Made by a program: the position numbers and the translations under genes. A DNA stretch of 56,355 bases from Gammaproteobacteria bacterium (GTDB taxonomy: Bacteria; Pseudomonadota; Gammaproteobacteria; Pseudomonadales; Azotimanducaceae), in assembly GCA_002689445.1 (NCBI GenBank), contig NZGC01000070.1, positions 1 through 56,355 of the forward strand, written 5' to 3'. Every line of letters starts with the position of its first letter. The stretch's first letter is position 1. The notes under the pieces are model-generated. The model searched no databases. It saw only the letters and a list, made by a program, of their open reading frames with translations, and was not told the DNA's origin. Positions 49,646-56,355 of the stretch are shown here, piece by piece.

Positions 49646-50917
49646 CTATGCTTTGTTTATTGCCGCATTAAGCCGCGCCAAATTCTTTTTTTCTATACGC
49701 AAATGCATTTCAACCATCCCACTTTCGTGCCGTCGTTCTTCCATGACCGAGGCCATTTCAAAGCACTTTGCTCGAATCAAGCCCTTTTCAGGTCCCAGTG
49801 TAATCACCGTATTGACCACATCTTCCGCAATCAACTCATCGATCGCCGACAATAATTCGTCGATTCCAAGGCCTGTCAGTGAGGACACTTGCACCGAAAC
49901 CGGCTTGCCTCGAGCATCTCTACGGATTAACTCGCCTGTGGCTCCCAAAATGTCAGACTTGTTCCAAACCAACAGTTGCGGCACATCCTGAGCACCAATT
50001 TCTGCAAGCACGGCGTTGACTTCTTCCATCCGCTCTTGTTTTTCGCTCGCCGCTGCATCAACCACATGCAAAATCAAGCTTGCTTGTGTGACTTCTTCTA
50101 ACGTTGCTCGAAAAGCCTCTATCAAACCGTGGGGCAGAGCTCGAATAAACCCGACCGTATCTGAAAGCACCGCTTTACCCGCTAACGGTAATTCAATTTG
50201 TCTCAGGGTGGGGTCAAGGGTCGCAAACAACTGATCTGCTGCATGAACATCGGCCTGGGTGAGAGCGTTGAACAAGGTTGATTTTCCTGCGTTGGTGTAG
50301 CCAGCCAGTGCCACCGTCGCGGTTTCCGATCGAACCCTCGACCGTCGGCTTTGATTGCGTTGCCGCTGAACTCGCTTCAATCGTTCCTGAATTTTTTTGT
50401 GTCGAGCCCCCAATAAACGTTGATCAGCCTCTAATTGGGTTTCTCCTGCGCCGCCAAGTCCAGCGCCGGCACCTCCTCGCTGTCGATCTAAGTGAGTCCA
50501 GCCGCGTACCAGTCGAGATGCCGCATGATCCAACTGGGCCAATTCGACCTGCAACTGACCTTCATGTGTTCTCGCTCTTTGGGCAAAAATTTCCAAAATC
50601 AAGCCGGTTCGACCTAACACTCTTTTTCCGAGGGCGGCTTCAAGATTCCGCTCTTGGGTTGCAGAGAGATCCTCGCTAAAGATCACCAGATCCACCGACT
50701 GGCTGACTGCGGCTAATCGAATTTCTTCAACCTTACCCGAGCCTACCATGGTCTTTGGATGTGGATCTCGCCGAGCGCTTTCTACCAAGCCCACAACATC
50801 CCACCCGGCCGAGAGCACCAGTTCTTCGATTTCTTGAGGCGTGGCGAGCTCTGACACCTTGTTGCGCAAAAACACCAATAACGACCGCGAACCTTGCGCC
50901 GGTCGATCAAAAAACAT
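49646..50917 (-). CDS. hflX: GTPase HflX
   Basis: 423 residues. The N-terminal HflX domain (MVGSGKVEEIRL, VIFSEDLSATQERNLE) and the linker GGAGAGLGGAGETQLEADQR precede the G domain with P-loop GYTNAGKSTLFN, DTVGFIRALPHGL and the G4 motif NKSD. HflX is a ribosome-binding GTPase that splits stalled 70S ribosomes under stress. It lies 17 bases after hfq, the conserved arrangement. Confidence 0.96.
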   Translation of the reverse strand: MFFDRPAQGSRSLLVFLRNKVSELATPQEIEELVLSAGWDVVGLVESARRDPHPKTMVGSGKVEEIRLAAVSQSVDLVIFSEDLSATQERNLEAALGKRVLGRTGLILEIFAQRARTHEGQLQVELAQLDHAASRLVRGWTHLDRQRGGAGAGLGGAGETQLEADQRLLGARHKKIQERLKRVQRQRNQSRRSRVRSETATVALAGYTNAGKSTLFNALTQADVHAADQLFATLDPTLRQIELPLAGKAVLSDTVGFIRALPHGLIEAFRATLEEVTQASLILHVVDAAASEKQERMEEVNAVLAEIGAQDVPQLLVWNKSDILGATGELIRRDARGKPVSVQVSSLTGLGIDELLSAIDELIAEDVVNTVITLGPEKGLIRAKCFEMASVMEERRHESGMVEMHLRIEKKNLARLNAAINKA

Positions 50918-50934
50918 AGTTGACCCTGCTCGGC

Positions 50935-51183
50935 TTAATCAAGCGCCTCTTCCGTTTCGGTGCCATCCCAGGCCAAATTAACCGGCTTAGAGGGCACAAC
51001 CGTTGAAATCGCGGACTTATAGATCATTTGGTTGACAGTGTTTCTCAGCAAAATCACAAATTGATCAAACGCTTCGATTTGGCCTTGTAACTTGATACCA
51101 CTCACCAGGAAGATCGACACTGGGATGCGCTCTTTCCTCAGTGCATTCAAAAATGGATCTTGTAGCGACTGCCCTTTTGGCAT
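50935..51183 (-). CDS. hfq: RNA chaperone Hfq
   Basis: 82 residues. [21 protein letters not shown], the Sm1 loop [15 protein letters not shown]-like region (here [19 protein letters not shown]) and Sm2 [12 protein letters not shown] are complete. The C-terminal tail is short and acidic ([11 protein letters not shown]), unlike the long E. coli tail. Hfq forms hexamers that pair small RNAs with mRNAs. A 131-base gap from miaA suggests its own promoter. Confidence 0.97.
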   Translation of the reverse strand: MPKGQSLQDPFLNALRKERIPVSIFLVSGIKLQGQIEAFDQFVILLRNTVNQMIYKSAISTVVPSKPVNLAWDGTETEEALD

Positions 51184-51314
51184 GACAACTCCTTACTCAT
51201 TGCATTGCTGATGACCTTTGACCATCACGCCTTCCACAAAGTTGTACGGCAATCTCTGAGCGTCCGGCTCTAAAAATAACCTTTGCTACTACAGGTAGCT
51301 TATCGACATCTGCC

Positions 51315-52247
51315 TTAGGCTCTATTCAATATGTTGGCGACCTCCTCAATTTTCAAGAGCTGATCGACAGAAGGACCCGACAACGATCTAACCGACGCAA
51401 AGGAACGCAGCCAAGTAAATTGCCGCTTAGCCAACTGTCGCGTGGCAATAATGCCCTTTTCTCGCATTGCAGCCGCATCAAGTTCCCCCTCTAAATATTG
51501 CCAGACCTGTCGATAGCCTACCGCTTTCATTGCGGGTAAAGCGGCATCAAGCTCGAACCGAGACCGCAGCGAGTTAACTTCGTCGACGAACCCTCTATCC
51601 AACATGTCATCAAAACGCTCAGCAATTTTTTGATGTAATTCGGATCTCTCCTCGGGAACAATAGCGACTTCAACCAACTGATTAGCCATGCCTTTCTGGC
51701 CTTTGGCATGCAATTGGGTAATGGTTTCGCCGGTCAATTCGTGAACCTCTAGCGCTCGTTGTAATCGCTGTCGATCCGTTGGTTTAATGCGAGCAGCGGC
51801 GATGGGGTCAACTGTCTGCAACCGATCATGAACCGCTGACCACCCAACTTTCGTCGCTTCAGCCAGGATTTTATCCCGAATACGGGAATCAGCCGGTGGC
51901 ATGGCAGCGATGCCCTCACGTAAGGCTTTGAGATACAGCATGGTTCCGCCCACTAGGAGGGGCACTCGTCCGCGGCGGGTAATTGCCTCAATGGCCAAGC
52001 GGGCATCTCGACAAAAGTCGAAGGCAGTGTAGGGTTGGGTCGGCTCTCTTATGTCTAATAGATGATGTGGCACCTGATTCTGGATGGTTAGGGTTGGTTT
52101 TGCGGTGCCAATATCCAAGCCCTGATACACCTGCGCCGAATCCAGGTTAATGACTTCCACAGGAAACCGATTCGCTAACTCGTAGGCCAGCGCTGACTTC
52201 CCAGAGGCGGTGGGTCCCGTGATTACAAGTGCCATCGGCAAACTCAC
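51315..52247 (-). CDS. miaA: tRNA dimethylallyltransferase
   Basis: 310 residues. P-loop GPTASGKSALAYEL, DSAQVYQGLDIGTAKP, PHHLLDIREPTQPYTAFDF and LPAMKAVGYRQVWQYLEGE are the family motifs. It adds the isopentenyl group to A37 of tRNAs reading UNN codons, using the dimethylallyl diphosphate made downstream of Dxs. Its start overlaps the mutL stop by four bases. Confidence 0.97.
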   Translation of the reverse strand: MSLPMALVITGPTASGKSALAYELANRFPVEVINLDSAQVYQGLDIGTAKPTLTIQNQVPHHLLDIREPTQPYTAFDFCRDARLAIEAITRRGRVPLLVGGTMLYLKALREGIAAMPPADSRIRDKILAEATKVGWSAVHDRLQTVDPIAAARIKPTDRQRLQRALEVHELTGETITQLHAKGQKGMANQLVEVAIVPEERSELHQKIAERFDDMLDRGFVDEVNSLRSRFELDAALPAMKAVGYRQVWQYLEGELDAAAMREKGIIATRQLAKRQFTWLRSFASVRSLSGPSVDQLLKIEEVANILNRA

Positions 52248-54052
52248 TGGCCTCTCATAAACAAGCTATCCAACTCTGCAATACTCAGCTGAAACCAAGT
52301 CGGTCTACCGTGATTACACTGACCACTACGTTCGGTCGCTTCCATATCGCGGAGCAAGGCGTTCATTTCTGGTATCGAGAGTCTGCGATTAGCACGTACC
52401 GAACCATGACAGGCTAACGTTGACAGCAACGCGTCATAGTCATCTTGTATTCGATGACTGGTACCAAACTCGAGAAAATCGGCGAGGACGTCACGAACCA
52501 AGGCTTCGGGATTATCTCGACTCAGCATCGCCGGAACTCCCCGAACCACAACACTCTCATTCGAAGCGACTTCAAGCTGCAAACCCAGCTGTTGCAATTG
52601 CTCATCCTGCTCAGTCACCAGCGCGACCTCTCGCTCGCTCAAGGCAACACTGACTGGGACTAGCAAAGGTTGCGACACTAAATTGTCCGAAGCCATGGCC
52701 GACTTTAAGCGTTCATAGGTAATTCGCTCATGGGCCGCATGCATATCAACAGCAACCAATCCTGAGGCATTTTGAGCAAGAATGTAGACCCCATGGAGTT
52801 GGGCAAGCGCATAACCCAAGGGCGGAATTTCGCCGTCTTCAGTGGGCTCGGGCGGCGTGTTATTGGGCAAGGAACCCACCCCATAGCGGGACAAGTTGGG
52901 AGCCGCGGTGAAGACATTGCTCGGCCCTGCCTGCTGGCTCAACCGGTTGAAGGCCATGTTGTGCTGAACGAAACCTGAAGATCCGCTGTAAGCCACCTCG
53001 TCAATGGGCCCTGTTTCGCTTCCTAAAAACGCCGTTGATGCCTGAGCTTCGGGCTTAACCGATGCCAATACACGGTGGATCGTGCGATAGATCAGGTCAT
53101 GCACCGCACGACTCTCGCGAAACCGAACCTCATGCTTGGTTGGGTGAACGTTGACATCGACCCATCGAGGGTCAAGATTCAAAAAAATCGCGTAGACCGG
53201 GTGTCTGCCATGAAACAACACGTCGCGATATCCCTGCCGCACCGCGTGGCTGGAAACCTTGTCGCGGATAAACCGCTGATTAACGAAAAAATATTGCTGA
53301 TCCGCCTGACTCCTCGAGTAAGTGGGCAGCGAAATCCAACCTTTTAACTGCATGCCACCCAGCGCTTCTTCAAAGTAAAGCGCCTGGTTCAAAAAATCCT
53401 GGCCAAAAATCGCCTTGATCCGCAGCTGCTCGTCAGCACTGCCCGCCGCCGCTTGGAACTGCCGGTAGGATTTTCCATTGTGGGAAACCAAAAATGCAAT
53501 TTGAGGATGGCTCAAACTCATTTTTCGGACAATATCATCGATCCTTCCGAGTTCTGTTTTCTCCGTTCGTAAAAATTTTCGACGGGCTGGTGTGTTGAAA
53601 AATAAGTCTCGAACTTCGACTGTTGTACCTTGCGCATGAGGTGCTGGAACCACCCGAGAGGTCATTGCTTCGCCGGTCACTTCGACGGCAAACCCTGATT
53701 TCTCACCGGTCGCATTGGACGTCATCATCAATTTCGAAACCGATGCAATCGATGCCAATGCTTCACCCCTAAAGCCCAGCGACCCAATCCCCTCTAAATC
53801 ACTTTCTTGCTGGATCTTGGAAGTCGCGTGTCGCGATAGAGCGAGCTCAAGGTCCGCCTCTGGGATACCGCACCCGTTGTCTTTGACTCGAATAAGCTGA
53901 GTGCCACCAGCCACAAGAGTCAGATCTATTCTTGTGGCGCCCGCATCAATCGCATTTTCCAGAAGCTCCTTCACCACCGAAGCCGGCCGCTCGACCACCT
54001 CGCCCGCGGCAATCTGATTCGCTAATCGACTCGATAGTTTCCGAATTCGCAT
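52244..54052 (-). CDS. mutL: DNA mismatch repair protein MutL
   Basis: 602 residues. The GHKL ATPase has ELLENAIDAGATRI, DNGCGI, RHATSKI and GFRGEALASI; a linker of about 100 residues and a C-terminal dimerisation domain (QLHGVYILAQNASGLVAVDM, HAAHERI) follow. CHGSVRANRRL ends near RSGQCNHGRPT, the MutL C-terminal pattern. The endonuclease motif DQHAxE typical of MutL in species without MutH reads DMHAAHERI here, with His at the position of the metal-binding Glu pattern, so cleavage may rely on MutH. The start shares one base with the amiB stop. Confidence 0.96.
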   Translation of the reverse strand: MRIRKLSSRLANQIAAGEVVERPASVVKELLENAIDAGATRIDLTLVAGGTQLIRVKDNGCGIPEADLELALSRHATSKIQQESDLEGIGSLGFRGEALASIASVSKLMMTSNATGEKSGFAVEVTGEAMTSRVVPAPHAQGTTVEVRDLFFNTPARRKFLRTEKTELGRIDDIVRKMSLSHPQIAFLVSHNGKSYRQFQAAAGSADEQLRIKAIFGQDFLNQALYFEEALGGMQLKGWISLPTYSRSQADQQYFFVNQRFIRDKVSSHAVRQGYRDVLFHGRHPVYAIFLNLDPRWVDVNVHPTKHEVRFRESRAVHDLIYRTIHRVLASVKPEAQASTAFLGSETGPIDEVAYSGSSGFVQHNMAFNRLSQQAGPSNVFTAAPNLSRYGVGSLPNNTPPEPTEDGEIPPLGYALAQLHGVYILAQNASGLVAVDMHAAHERITYERLKSAMASDNLVSQPLLVPVSVALSEREVALVTEQDEQLQQLGLQLEVASNESVVVRGVPAMLSRDNPEALVRDVLADFLEFGTSHRIQDDYDALLSTLACHGSVRANRRLSIPEMNALLRDMEATERSGQCNHGRPTWFQLSIAELDSLFMRGQ

Positions 54053-55413
54053 TATGACCTTCCTGGAATTTTGAGCAGCTGACCCACTCGTAGCCGGTCA
54101 CTTTTGAGGGCATTGGCGCCCTTTATTGATTGCTGAGACACCCTGAATCGCTGAGCAATTTCGGACAATGTGTCACCCTTCTTCACGGTGTAATTTTGGT
54201 GTTTTTGACGGTTGGCGACCTTAGCGGCAAATGCCGTACCCTCTGGAGGTCGATCTTCAAAGTACGCATAAACGCCGTCGAAAATGGCCTGAGCGATTTT
54301 TTGCTGATGGGCCTTGCTACGCAATTTTCTTTCTTCACCGGGGTTCGAAATAAACCCAGTTTCCACCAGTATCGAGGGGATATCGGGTGATTTTAAAACA
54401 ATAAAAGACGCTTGCTCGACCGATTTCTTGTGTAACTTGTTGATGGGTTTAATCGCCTCTAAAACCTGTTGTCCCATCTCTAAACTCGCACCGAGGCTTG
54501 CCGTCATAGACAGATCCAATAGAACCCCAGCCAAGACGTCGTCTTTGTCGTCTAGACTAACGTTACCGACGCCACCAATGAGATCAGCGCGATTCTCTTT
54601 TTCCGCAATCCATCTTGCGGTCTCGCTGGTTGCGCCTCGTTGTGAAATCGCGAATACCGACGCACCACTGGGTTGCGCTGTTTTCCACGCATCCGCATGA
54701 ATTGAGATAAAAACGTCCGCTTTCTGCTCCCGAGCAATCTGCGTGCGCTTGCGATGCTCAAGATAATAATCTCCTTGGCGCGTTAAGATCGCCTTAAAAC
54801 CGGGTGTTTGATTGACCTTCATGGCCAGCGCTTGGGCAATCGCCAACACCACAGTTTTTTCGAAGGTACGTCCAGGGCCAATAGAGCCTGGATCCTCGCC
54901 CCCATGGCCTGGGTCAATCGCAATGACGATGTCTCGACGAACGCTATGCACCGTCTTAGACGGGGGCTTGCTGCTTTCCAGCGCTGTTTGACGAAACAAA
55001 TCAATCACCAACCGATCCCCGTACTGAGCGACAGGCTTAAGCAAAAAACTTCGGGGCTTTACCGTTGCATCTAGCTCGAGAACAACCCGTAAATCGGGCT
55101 GTTTCGCGGAGGAAAAGCGAATCTTTCTGATCGCCGTGTTAGTCAGATCCTTGCCCCTCCAGCTCTGGCGTCTGGGTTGTTTCGCCAGGGTTGTTGCCGG
55201 CATATCAATGACCAATCGAAGCGGGTTTTCAAGCATAAACAAGGTGTGTTCGCGGGGTGCCGCAACATCAAAAACCAGGCGCGTTTTTTCTGGCGAGGCA
55301 TGAATTCGAATGTTGTTCACCGAGGTTGCCAGCGCTGAAGAGGCGATCAGGCAAAGCAAAACCACCAGTCCTTGCTGCAAGGATCGCTGGTACTGCATTG
55401 CCATCATAACCAT
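54052..55413 (-). CDS. amiB: N-acetylmuramoyl-L-alanine amidase AmiB with LysM
   Basis: 453 residues from the ATG at 55413 (AAGG eight bases upstream); other ATGs at 55407, 55404 and 55398 are also possible. There is a signal peptide with VVLLCLIASSALA, an AMIN domain (about 32-130), the Amidase_3 catalytic domain with zinc ligands in DPGHGGEDPG, Glu in GRTFEKTV and SIHAD, the catalytic Glu in ETGFIS, and a C-terminal LysM (YTVKKGDTLSEIAQRF). It cleaves septal peptidoglycan during daughter-cell separation and is activated by EnvC/NlpD-type factors. It overlaps tsaE by 10 bases. Confidence 0.95.
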   Translation of the reverse strand: MVMMAMQYQRSLQQGLVVLLCLIASSALATSVNNIRIHASPEKTRLVFDVAAPREHTLFMLENPLRLVIDMPATTLAKQPRRQSWRGKDLTNTAIRKIRFSSAKQPDLRVVLELDATVKPRSFLLKPVAQYGDRLVIDLFRQTALESSKPPSKTVHSVRRDIVIAIDPGHGGEDPGSIGPGRTFEKTVVLAIAQALAMKVNQTPGFKAILTRQGDYYLEHRKRTQIAREQKADVFISIHADAWKTAQPSGASVFAISQRGATSETARWIAEKENRADLIGGVGNVSLDDKDDVLAGVLLDLSMTASLGASLEMGQQVLEAIKPINKLHKKSVEQASFIVLKSPDIPSILVETGFISNPGEERKLRSKAHQQKIAQAIFDGVYAYFEDRPPEGTAFAAKVANRQKHQNYTVKKGDTLSEIAQRFRVSQQSIKGANALKSDRLRVGQLLKIPGRS

Positions 55414-55865
55414 TGCGCTAACCTTGCCATCGCTCGCTCTCCTTTTAGGGTCTGCGCCCGCAGCTGCATCTGCCGACTGGCCTCTGAAGTCACGGTTAGG
55501 GTGAGTTCGAGATCTGGCGTTGGTAAAAACCCTGCACCCCGCTCGGGCCACTCGATCAAACACAACGCTTCAGCCGCAAAGTAGTCTTCAGCACCAAGGT
55601 AGTCTAATTCGTCTGGATGAGCCAGTCGGTAGAGGTCAAAGTGATACACAGAACCGCGCTCAAGTTCATAAGGCTCAACGAGTGTAAACGTCGGGCTTTT
55701 GACCGCGCCATCATAACCTAACCCTCGCAGCAACCCTCGGCACAAGGTGGTTTTACCGGCCCCTAATCCACCGCTCAAAAAAATGACGCCCGCGGCGTCC
55801 AACGCAGGCGCTAGAAGACGGCCTAAGTTGATTGTTGCCGCTTCTGAGTCCAGCGATTTATCCAT
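55404..55865 (-). CDS. tsaE: tRNA threonylcarbamoyladenosine biosynthesis ATPase TsaE
   Basis: 153 residues. Walker A GGLGAGKTTL, SPTFTLVEPYE and YHFDLYRLAHPDELDYLG, then LCLIEWPERGAG are conserved TsaE features. It is the ATPase partner of TsaB, TsaC and TsaD in making t6A37 of ANN-decoding tRNAs. It overlaps nnrD by 8 bases and amiB by 10. Confidence 0.96.
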   Translation of the reverse strand: MDKSLDSEAATINLGRLLAPALDAAGVIFLSGGLGAGKTTLCRGLLRGLGYDGAVKSPTFTLVEPYELERGSVYHFDLYRLAHPDELDYLGAEDYFAAEALCLIEWPERGAGFLPTPDLELTLTVTSEASRQMQLRAQTLKGERAMARLAQWL

Positions 55866-56355
55866 GGGATATCCCAGCTAAAGAGACACCGATTTCGGCG
55901 GTGACATCGCTGGCGAGCAAAGCCACTTCACCGACTCGCTCGACCGCAAGCAAACCTGCTCTACTGTGGTGAGCAACACCCAGGCAGGCGGCTTGATACC
56001 GGGGTAGTCCCTGAGCCAACAAGGCGCCAATCACGCCGCCAAGGACATCGCCCATTCCACCGGTCGCCATACCGGGGTTGGCCCAGACGTTGATGCTGAT
56101 ATCCGTCTCCGAGGCCACCAGCGTTTCCGCACCCTTCAGGACGATAACGGCTTGATAGCGGCGCTCTAACGCTTCGAGTACTTGCAGTCGATTGGATTCG
56201 ACCTTGGTTTGACCTAGGAGCCTTGCTGCTTCCTTCGGGTGGGGGGTCATGATCATCTTTGCCTTGGGTGCAGGGCCCTCCGCCACTAAATTTAGCGCAT
56301 CGGCATCAACAACCAACGGCCGATTTGAAGCCAGTACCTGACGCAACACATTGCG
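55858..56355 (-). CDS. nnrD: ADP/ATP-dependent NAD(P)H-hydrate dehydratase, 5' end outside window
   Basis: The frame is open to the window edge. The visible part is the C-terminal half of the YjeF C-terminal domain: VVDADALNLVAEGP, MTPHPKEAARLLGQT and NPGMATGGMGDVLGGVIGALLAQG, the last being the nucleotide-binding loop with the catalytic Asp. It repairs hydrated NAD(P)H. In many bacteria it is fused to the epimerase domain (NnrE); that cannot be judged here. tsaE overlaps its end. Confidence 0.92.
   Translation of the reverse strand, partial: RNVLRQVLASNRPLVVDADALNLVAEGPAPKAKMIMTPHPKEAARLLGQTKVESNRLQVLEALERRYQAVIVLKGAETLVASETDISINVWANPGMATGGMGDVLGGVIGALLAQGLPRYQAACLGVAHHSRAGLLAVERVGEVALLASDVTAEIGVSLAGISHG

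Overview
This 56 kb window reads as chromosomal DNA of a gammaproteobacterium. The blocks tsaE-amiB-mutL-miaA-hfq-hflX-hflK-hflC-DUF2065-hisZ-purA, rnr-rlmB-rpsF-rpsR-(membrane protein)-rplI-dnaB-alr, nrdR-ribD-ribH-nusB-thiL-pgpA and xseB-ispA-dxs are arranged as I remember them from Pseudomonas and its relatives. Base composition looks close to 50 % GC. A large load of acyl-CoA dehydrogenases, SDR and metallo-beta-lactamase enzymes suggests a free-living, perhaps marine, heterotroph. That lifestyle is inference, and I cannot name a genus.

Layout. 1-7000: an accessory catabolic cluster with an alpha/beta hydrolase, a molybdopterin oxidoreductase, a TPP-dependent enzyme, a 2-hydroxyacid dehydrogenase and an MBL hydrolase. 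7100-13600: NUDIX hydrolase, lipoprotein M48 protease, MFS transporter and a full-length LacZ-type beta-galactosidase. 14080-17800: xseB-ispA-dxs (terpenoid precursor supply) converging on ribA. 18000-26300: acyl-CoA catabolism (three acyl-CoA dehydrogenases, VOC protein), FAD monooxygenase, GcvR-like ACT regulator, SDR and GloB-like hydrolase. 26400-30400: a compact nrdR-ribD-ribH-nusB-thiL-pgpA operon that lacks the usual ribE and ribB. 30400-31700: a membrane-anchored unknown protein and a 52-codon DUF2256 zinc miniprotein. 31700-42400: ettA facing radA-alr-dnaB-rplI-(membrane protein)-rpsR-rpsF, then rlmB-rnr. 42485: tRNA-Leu(CAG). 42870-44670: TerB-like protein, an uncertain small protein and an Ldh-family dehydrogenase, which look like an insertion between purA and tRNA-Leu. 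44875-56355: the long minus-strand operon from nnrD to purA, for NAD(P)HX repair, tRNA modification, cell-wall amidase, mismatch repair, RNA chaperone and membrane quality control.

Most core genes are packed with 1-14 base overlaps (TAATG, ATGA), which implies translational coupling. Regulatory sites I can support are candidate sigma70 promoters for xseB, tRNA-Leu, rpsF, ribA and ettA, a candidate S6:S18 autoregulatory leader before rpsF, and a probable purA terminator. I saw no CRISPR array, insertion sequence, prophage or rRNA. The least explained items are a nested hairpin at 24024-24082, the DUF2256 miniprotein, the insertion at tRNA-Leu, the SDR without its catalytic Tyr/Lys, and the gapped riboflavin operon.
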